Source of the DNA: Thoreauomyces humboldtii
Taxonomy: Eukaryota > Chytridiomycota > Chytridiomycetes > Spizellomycetales > Powellomycetaceae
DNA length: 64,000 nt
Assembly: GCA_027596035.1 (NCBI GenBank)
Contig: JADGJA010000013.1
Location: 1 to 64,000, forward strand
Reading direction: 5' to 3'
The notes under the pieces were generated by a model. The model made no database searches, was not told where the DNA came from, and was given only the letters and a program-made list of their open reading frames with translations. The translations under genes were made by a program, and so were the position numbers. This document shows, piece after piece, positions 56,901 to 64,000 of this stretch; positions within the stretch are counted from its first letter, which is position 1; each line of letters starts with the position of its first letter.

Positions 56901-59900
56901 CTTTTTCAGAATGGGAGGAGCAGGGACACCATCGTCCTCACTAGCGCTGTCATCCACTTGTCTACGTAGAGGCATCTTGATTTTCAAGCGTGGTGGCTGG
57001 GAACCGTTTGCACCGAGGGGTTCCTCTGGCGCAGGATCGTAGAGGTACTCGCAGAAACGGAGTAAATTGAACCTCACTCGATGGTCCAGTGCTTTCGTAG
57101 AATTCATCATATCCCATACGCCTTGCGAAATGTCTTGTCGAGCTGACAACTGTGCCCGGATCTGGTTCCAACGATTACTTCCGGATCGACTTTCTGCCGC
57201 CAGCACTTCCACGATCTCAGCCAGCGCCTTGGATACATGATATTGAACATACGGGACGGGATCGTCCGTGATAACATCGAGGAGAAAGCGAGCGATTTCG
57301 GGGACAGAAAGTCCGTCAAGAAGGAACAAGGCGTCAAGCGCGACGAGTCGTACACGGAGAAAGTTGCCATATCGCGCGTGCTGCAAGAAGATCTTAAGAT
57401 CCACGGGCATTAGATTTGAAAGCATCCATTTGAGTAACACCTAAAAAAGAATATCAGTAACCAGCTCCAAGAAACATCACATATCAGGATGAATGCACGC
57501 ACCTCCAAGCATGCAATGGTAACGGAATTGTGATACGAGGGAATCAAACGATCGAGTAGACGGTATCGATGTATTTCCGCTAAAGATTCCTTGAATAAAG
57601 GAACGCCTTTCGACGTAACGTTTACGACACGTGTCTGTACCGTTGGTTCTTCATCTTCCTCGCTTTCGCCTCCAAACGCGAATTCCTCCGTCTGACCGGA
57701 TGCACCACCGACACGCATTGGCTTGGGACCAGCCGCTCTCTTCTTCGAGCGGCCGCTGCTTGGCAGGAACGCGTTCCCGAGGGCTACAATCAGATTCCCC
57801 AGGAAGAAGTTGTCCGAGAAGGGATTCCCCGAGTTGTCGTTGAACTTCAGCAGGTTGAGGAGAAGGCGTCGTGACGCCATCGGAGCGATGCTGTCGGCGT
57901 GTCGAACCATGGATATGGCTGAGACCATTGCCTTCTTTACGAAATACTCCTGCAGCTCCGTGAAATCATGCGTTTTCGGATAGCTGAGAACGCTACCGTC
58001 CTCCTCTTCGCAGCAGTACTTGTCTCGATACGGCTTCAGCAGGAATTTCTCACTCGCCTCTGGACCGGCTTCAGACGAGCAGCATTTGGCAAGCGTGTAG
58101 GCAGCTTCCACGCGTATCCCGTAGAAAGCCGTTCGATCCGCCATGACCTTGGAGAGATCAGAGCAAGTTCCGAGCGATGGCTGCTCCTGAAGGCCATCTA
58201 CAGCATCCAGTTGAGCGTTGACGTTTCGGTCTTTACGCAACTGGGACGCCCACATGAAGTCAGTCTGCTCGAACGACTTGATGCATATCCAATCGTTGTC
58301 CGGATCCAACCTGATCCACTCGAAATCCAGACGATCTGGTTCTTCGCCGTTGAACTCGAGCTTTGCATCCTCGATCGATTCGAGATCTTCGGTCGCTTGA
58401 TCTTCGGCTGCAGCTGTATCACCCGCCCCTTTCTTTCCTTTCGGTACGGGGCCCGTTTTCCGACGTATGCGCTTATACTTCGTGTGGTACTGGATATCGT
58501 ACTGCTTTTCCAGATCATCTATGTGTACCTCTGTATCGTACGTTCCCCCTGGCTCGTGGATTCGAATCATGAAAGGACCCTAGAACGTGCGAGTAAGTGA
58601 CTAGTTACCCATGGAAACCTGGCTCGCATTTCCTATACCGTAAACTTTGGCGTGCTGCCAACGATCCAACCATTGCTGTTCTCCTGGAAGAAGCGAAACT
58701 CGACTACCATCTTTTTCCGATTGAAGTTGTACTTGAACGAGAAGCGCGGACATCCGCTCCCGTAGATCCACTGATCCGCGAAAAGTTTCAGCTCCAGTTT
58801 TCCCGTGATCTTCTTCGCCACGCGCAGGAAATGATGGGTGCTGAGCCCGTTCGGAAGTTCGCCTGCAGCAGCAGACTGCAGAAGAGTGCTGAGAAGTTTT
58901 CGCATCATTCCTTTTCCCATGCGTCTGTCCAGCATGTATAACACGATGGGAGCCTTCAACGATATGAACTCGGATCGCACTGACGCCCAGTCATCGTCCG
59001 GATGGAAATGCTGCAAGATCAACGGATCGATCATGGTCGGTTGATCTCCAGCGAAGGCGTCGTCCGTGGCGGTGGGGTAGATGGGCGGTTGATTCACGTC
59101 GAGATCGCAGACGCGTTGCATGTCCTTCTGCAGACGGAACTTGTATTCGCTCTTCCCCAGGAACCGTTGCAGGAACAGTCCGACCAGGTAGTTCGTGAGG
59201 CCGACCATCAACCATGCGTCCGCCCACGCTTTTGGAAACAGGTGATGTCCGAACCACTGAGCGACCAAAGCACGGCAAAGGAGCCTCATCGTCTCGTACG
59301 TCTGTTCGACTATGGTCGCGTCCAGCAGAAGGTGCGTTCCGAAGATAGCGATTGAAGCACCCGCCGAAGCAGGATTGTAAACATCTTCCACGAAGACCTG
59401 CTTGTATGACGAGTGTGGATATCGAGATCCAAGATATTGCTCAAAGAAGGCAAGCGCTTGCGCAATGAAATGACTGGTATATGCGACCTGCTCCTCACGT
59501 CCCGGTAAACAGAAAGCCAACGCCGTGTCGCGTGCGTCCTCGTCACGCAGCACTGCAGGTTCATCCTGCCCATCCTCTTCCATTTCATCTAGCATATGCG
59601 CGTCTTCTTCCTCCTGTATTTCCCTGCTCATCCAGCCTGGGATCGGTACGGCCTGGAAGGGTCCAACGGCAAACATAATGCTCGCCGCACTGACTGGCTC
59701 GGCCACGGAAAACATGGACATTTTCTTGTTTCGATCGTTTGGGTGGATGATTTCCGCTTCAAGCTCTCCGCTGCAAACGACTATGATGTCCCGGTCCCCT
59801 TCTCGCATTCCTGTCACCTCGTCCACCTCGTCAACGACCCCCTCCTCGAAGATGTCGGGAAGGGTGTCCCGTAATGTCCGTGGCGTGATGATGTCCAGGC

Positions 59901-61120
59901 TCCATGTACATTGCTCCTGGTATCGATCCATACATGGTATCCAGAGCCGCGCCGAGCAAGCCTGGTTGTGAGTGTACAGTTGCGGATATCGCTGGCATCA
60001 AAGTATCAGTGACGCAAGTCCTCCCCAGTACATTTAGCAGCTACGAATCACCTCTAGCGTGCGTGTCGCTTCCGGAACTACAAAGTAAAGCCCACTTTTT
60101 GGATCTATCAAGGAGAAGTCGACCCGTACCGTGATAGCACCCAGGGGCACCACTGGTGGTTTTGATTCCAATGTCTCGCCGTTCTGCGTTGCAGCTACTC
60201 GGGAGTCATCAGTCCCAACTGCGATTTTTCGAGCGAAAGCTTCCTGACTCACACAAGACAGGAGGGAGCGCAACGAGGGCTAGCGCACGTGCAGACGCCT
60301 TCCGGAAACGACACAGAAGTCAACAAGCCGTTTTCGCCAAGTTCTCCATTCTCCGCTGTCCTGGTACCTGCGCAGATAATATCGCCTCGGGAATGTCGAT
60401 CACGAGCTCCCCTTCATCTGCCTCCTGCAGAGCATATATGTATTGCTGGCGGTATTCCGAGTGATGATTGGCCGTTTTGCGGGCGGACGGCGGAACGATG
60501 GGAGTCAGCGGATCGTCGTAGGCGTACTTTGCAGCCGCGTCGTTGATCGTAACCTTCCGTATAGCTTGATACGTAACACACATGATTCCATCAGCGTCCC
60601 TCCGTGCATCCAACTTCCCTGCCGGAAAACCACCTCCTCAACAGAACGTACTGGACTGCCGACAGTTGAGCCTCACTTGCGTGACATCTGGAGCCAAGGC
60701 AGTGATGGACAGCACAACGTATCCCTGAATCAAATCCAGTGGAATTAGACGTGGGACGCCATGGACAAAGGCAAAGAGGACCGAAAGAAGAAGAGTGGTA
60801 CACACATGTACTGAACGCTTCTGAAAATCAACGTCGAGGACAACCCGTTGGTGACTCGTAAACGATCAAAGCGCAAAAACAAGAAGGAAACGAGAGAGAA
60901 GAGACAAGAGAAGCTCCGGATTAGAGAACTGCAGATGCCTTCCGGTAAACCCTGATCTCTGCAACTCGTCGTCGCTCAGGGTGTACGATCGGTGACCTCG
61001 CCCCGCACTCGCCCACAAGCCGGGCCCCGCCGAAACGAAGAATACTTATAATTGAAATGGCTTTGCGGCCTTGGGCTTTGCTGTACTGATGACGTCTGCA
61101 GTTGATGCCGCCCGTTGCAT
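53983..61120 (-). CDS. TAF2: TFIID subunit 2 (TAF2) with five C-terminal bromodomains
   Basis: Exons, transcript order: (61120-61049), 60854-60812, 60724-60652, 60618-60368, 60243-60052, 59991-58639, 58579-57503, 57440-54417, 54351-54244, 54156-53983; about 2.1 thousand residues. The TAF2 core reads SHQRVVLDVDFQKRS, KSGLYFVVPE, LWIPCMDRYQEQCTWSLDI, an M1-aminopeptidase fold without HExxH (ALVAQWFGHHLF in its place), and FEQTDFMWASQLRKDRNV plus ARM-like repeats. In the 57440-54417 exon it runs on into bromodomains at 56786-56496, 56183-55884, 55706-55404, 55205-54897 and 54749-54450. Each has a PMDL ZA loop and the acetyl-lysine Asn (YN or FN). A basic tail ends KLKLTIKK. One intron is only 33 nt. 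The 5'-most exon is uncertain: MQRAASTADVI...KPFQ fits the family but lacks a proper GT donor. Confidence 0.9.
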
Positions 61121-61556
61121 AGCGCAGGGAGGCGGAGACTTTGCCTTGCAACCAAGGTCTCCTACGCAAGTCTGTACGGTGAACCTGGAGGGCAAAGATT
61201 TGCTTCGGCCGGACTATGTTGGTTCGTGAATCGATGTCGTTTTCCTCCGATAGATTTCCAGAGGCGTATACTGGTTCCTTATATGGCAAGCAATCCTCGT
61301 AGGTGTGGAACGATCGCCGAGGGCACTTGTTGAAATTGCGAAGGATCGGCGCAAGCAGACGGAACCGATACTCCAAATACTGTGTAACCTTGTGCTACCG
61401 CCAAGTACAGCTGCAGCATCGGGGAATGACACGGCTGCTCTTGCTTTTGGGACGCTGCTTCTTGCCTCACTTGTCCACATGGACCGATCGACGTCGGACG
61501 TACTGTACTGTACACTGTAACCTGCAACTTCTGAAGCAAGAGGGTACCAATTTGTA

Positions 61557-63244
61557 ATGGCTTGGGTCTGGCTAGGACGTCTGTTCGTCGTAGGCGTGAC
61601 GTTGCTCATCGCATTCATCCCCATCACCACGCAGGTAATACGGGCCATCGCTCTGCGTCGTCGGGGAGCATGGGGCTCAAGCTCATTCCTCTAGTACCTC
61701 CCCTTCATCTAGTACTTCATCTTTCTTCCATGGCTCGCATTCCATCCGAATAGGTCTCTCCTTCTGTACCTTGGTCCTTTCAATCTGGGAATCGCGTCAA
61801 TCCTTACCAACTACTACAAGGGCATCTTCACGGACCCCGGAAGCGTGCCAAAGAACTATGCACCAAGGAAGGACAGGCGGAAAGGAGAGATGAAACCCAG
61901 GTACTGCAAGACTTGCAAGGTTTACAAACCACCTCGCAGCCATCACTGCAGCGTCTGTGATCGTTGCGTCCTTAAGATGGACCATCACTGTGAGTTTTCA
62001 CATCCGTTCGATGCAACGCAGACAAAAACATCTCATGTCTCCTATCGATCGCGATCGCAGGTCCATGGTTGAACAACTGCATCGGCAACGAAAACCAACC
62101 CTACTTCCTCCGCTTCGTGGTCTCCGTCACCTTGACCGCCATATACTGCCTCTTCCTCCTCGGCCACCGCGTCTACGATCTCTGGCGGTATCAGACGCTC
62201 ATCGAGGAACAGTACTCGACCTACGATCCCAACCGTAAACCCATCGACTTCTACACACCGCCACCCGAAGGGCCCGAGATCGTCTTCCTGATCATCAACC
62301 TCGTGGTCCTGTTCCTCCTGCTCCTCACGGTCGGCATCCTCACCGTCTACCAGGTCAGGTACGCGTCCCAGGGCGTGACCACCATCGAGAGCTTCGAGAA
62401 CGACCGCATCCACGAGCTGGAGCGGGCGGGTAAGCTGCCGAAGGGAGCGAGCAAGGCGTACCCGTACGATCTCGGGACAACGTTCGCGAACGTGGCGGAG
62501 ACTCTCGGACGGAGGTGGTGGCTGTGGCCGTTGCCCCTGGGACCGCCGGGAGACGGCATCCGACACAGGGTCGGACCTCACGTGCCCGAGGACGGTCCCG
62601 TGCAGTGGCCCCCCAAGGCTTACTTCGTCTACAGGAGGTATCCGCACGGTCGACCCAGTCGCGCCGAACGCGAGAGGGACAGGGAGAGGGAGGCCATGAC
62701 CGCGGACCCTGGTGCAGGTCCCAGGCGACCGGGACGCGTGAGGAGGGGGAGCGAAGGGTTCTTGGTTAGGGAGTGGACGAGTCGGGAGAGGGAGGAAGAG
62801 GTTCGGAAGGCGTTGGAGTGGGATGCCAAGCAATCGACCCCGCAGCTGCCGACGGCGGTTCAGCAACGTTCCGGGTCTCCCACAAAGTATCCCACACCTC
62901 TGGTCCAGATCGTGAGGAACGAGCAGGAGGAGACCAGACGAAGGGCCGCACAGAAGCAGGAGCAGCTGGACGACGACGACGAGGAATCCACCGACTGGTC
63001 TTATGAGAGTTCGTCGTCGGACGACGAGGATGACGATGATGACAGTCCTTTGATCGCCAGCAAGCGGCCCAGGGTGGATTACAGCAGCGGGACCGAATCT
63101 GGCAGCGATGACGACGAGAACGAACTTCTTGGATTGAGGAAACGCAAGCCAACCGTTGGCAAGCCTGGCCCAGGACAGTACGTGGACGACGGAGCGGTCG
63201 ATGCAGGATGTACGGGCGTACAGAAGGGGATCAAGACTTCGTAA
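61557..63244 (+). CDS. DHHC-type protein S-palmitoyltransferase (PFA4-like)
   Basis: Three exons: 61557-61634, 61713-61989, 62061-63244 (512 residues). Layout: TM1 ([14 protein letters not shown]), TM2 ([17 protein letters not shown]), [10 protein letters not shown], the Cys-rich domain [20 protein letters not shown] and the catalytic [19 protein letters not shown]. The intron splits the catalytic Cys codon. Then come TM3 and TM4 ([16 protein letters not shown]), a TTxE motif (TTIESFEND), and a C-terminus of about 250 residues with an acidic Ser/Asp region. The enzyme transfers palmitate from CoA to substrate cysteines by autoacylation. The TM-CRD-TM order, the FIxxPW-like segment and the two-residue PPxP pattern fit Pfa4, an ER enzyme that acts on chitin synthase Chs3 in yeast. 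That assignment is tentative. Confidence 0.9.
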
Positions 63245-63432
63245 TTGCCACGCAAATGACTGTAACGCGGATCTTTTTTGAAAAATTCTGAATGCGCTTT
63301 TTATCATAAAGTTATGTGAGAGTCAGACTAGAGGCCTCGATTTCTATGTGGGATAAGGTGGAAATAGCAAAAAAATAGGGAGTTGATAGAGGTGGTGAAA
63401 AGTGCAGACGAGGATGAGCGTCACTAGGTGCT

Positions 63433-64000
63433 CTAAATGTCACCGAAATCGGGCTTGCCACCCTTGCGAGTCATGGCCTTGCGCTTCGTCGGATCGAGTT
63501 CCTTCTTTCGCGTACGGATGATGGAAGGTGTGATCTCGATGACCTCGTCGTCTAGAACAAAAGAGACGGTGAAACGAGTAAGCCTACCGACGAAGCCAGA
63601 AAGATGTATTTTTATATCAGACAAAAGAATGACCATACCTTGCACATAAGCAATCATCTTCTCCAATCCGTACTGCTCGACAGGCACGAGCCTCAACGAA
63701 TCGTCCTTTCCCGCGGTGCGAACGTTGGTGAGATGCTTCGATTTTGCTGGGTTGACTTCGAGATCGTGTTCTCGGTTGTGCTCTCCAATAATCATGCCGG
63801 GGTAAACCTTTGCTCCGGGACCGATGAAGAGTTTCCCACGGGGTTCGATGGCGACGAGCGCATAGGCAGTCGTCTCTCCGGAAGCGGTCGAGATGATGGA
63901 TCCCTTTCGAGTGCGTTCGAGGGCGCCCTTGTAGGGTTCGTAGCCTAGGAGCATATAGTTGATGGTCCCTTGACCGTGCGTCTAGAAAGCCACCAATACC
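63433..64000 (-). CDS. TypA/BipA-type translational GTPase, C-terminal part
   Basis: Runs off the right edge. Exons seen in transcript order: 63981-63639 and 63551-63433 (154 residues). GTINYMLLGYEPYKG, TASGETTAYAL, PRGKLFIGPGAKVYPGMIIGEHNRE, NPAKSKHLTNVR, LEKMIAYVQDDEVIEITP and RTRKKELDPTKRK are the C-terminal EF-G-V-like and BipA-specific domains. BipA/TypA is a ribosome-binding GTPase of bacteria and organelles (50S assembly and stress). The G domain lies outside the window, so targeting cannot be checked. A mitochondrial role is likely but inferred. Its end lies 188 bp from the DHHC gene, tail-to-tail. Confidence 0.88.

Noticed and set aside
54417..57440. Bromodomain block as a separate BET-type gene
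   Set aside because: The exon is continuous with conserved TAF2 C-terminal sequence at its start, has no internal stop or intron, and no ET domain follows the bromodomains.
62042..63307. 421-codon open frame antisense to the DHHC gene
   Set aside because: Shadow of the real coding strand; its Leu/Val/Arg-rich translation mirrors the Asp/Glu/Lys-rich acyltransferase tail.

Overview
The window is nuclear DNA of a fungus. Genes are split by many short introns (mostly 33-125 nt, GT-AG), lie on both strands and are tightly packed, often tail-to-tail or sharing divergent promoters. Nothing is organised as a bacterial operon. Several genes point to a zoosporic (flagellated), early-diverging fungus rather than a typical ascomycete or basidiomycete. 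These are an EFCAB10-like RIIa/EF-hand protein, the gamma-tubulin-ring targeting protein NEDD1 and the EARP-associated WD protein EIPR1. A Prm1-family membrane-fusion protein and secreted hydrolases fit a fungus in general. Placement below kingdom level is inference.

Layout. 1-14.5 kb is dense housekeeping: TCP1 (CCT alpha), a 1378-residue PPR protein, an EFCAB10-like gene, RRP8 (25S rRNA m1A methyltransferase), EIPR1 and TAN1/THUMPD1. From 14.7 to 26.4 kb the window is gene-poor. It has small doubtful genes, simple repeats, a marked GC-skew reversal near 20.25 kb, a truncated guanylate-binding-protein-like GTPase and an isolated proprotein-convertase prodomain. 26.6-40.4 kb carries a P4-ATPase flippase, a secreted pepsin-like protease, an enlarged NEDD1 and a DED1/DDX3-type helicase. 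40.8-53.4 kb carries MSH5 (about 25 exons), PRM1, a small secreted C-type-lectin-like protein, an F-box/LRR protein and a secreted GDSL esterase. 54-64 kb carries TAF2, a DHHC palmitoyltransferase and the 3' part of a TypA/BipA translational GTPase.

The most striking object is TAF2 (complement 53983-61120). An otherwise recognisable TFIID subunit 2, with an M1-aminopeptidase-like fold lacking the catalytic motif, continues in the same 3-kb exon into five consecutive bromodomains and ends in a basic tail. It is about 2.1 thousand residues, against roughly 1.2 thousand for the human protein as I remember it. All five bromodomains keep the acetyl-lysine-binding Asn, so this TFIID subunit may read acetylated chromatin directly.

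Exon borders were set by hand from splice signals, reading-frame continuity and family conservation. Most multi-exon models below close in frame; the exceptions (5' ends of MSH5, TAF2 and PRM1) are stated.
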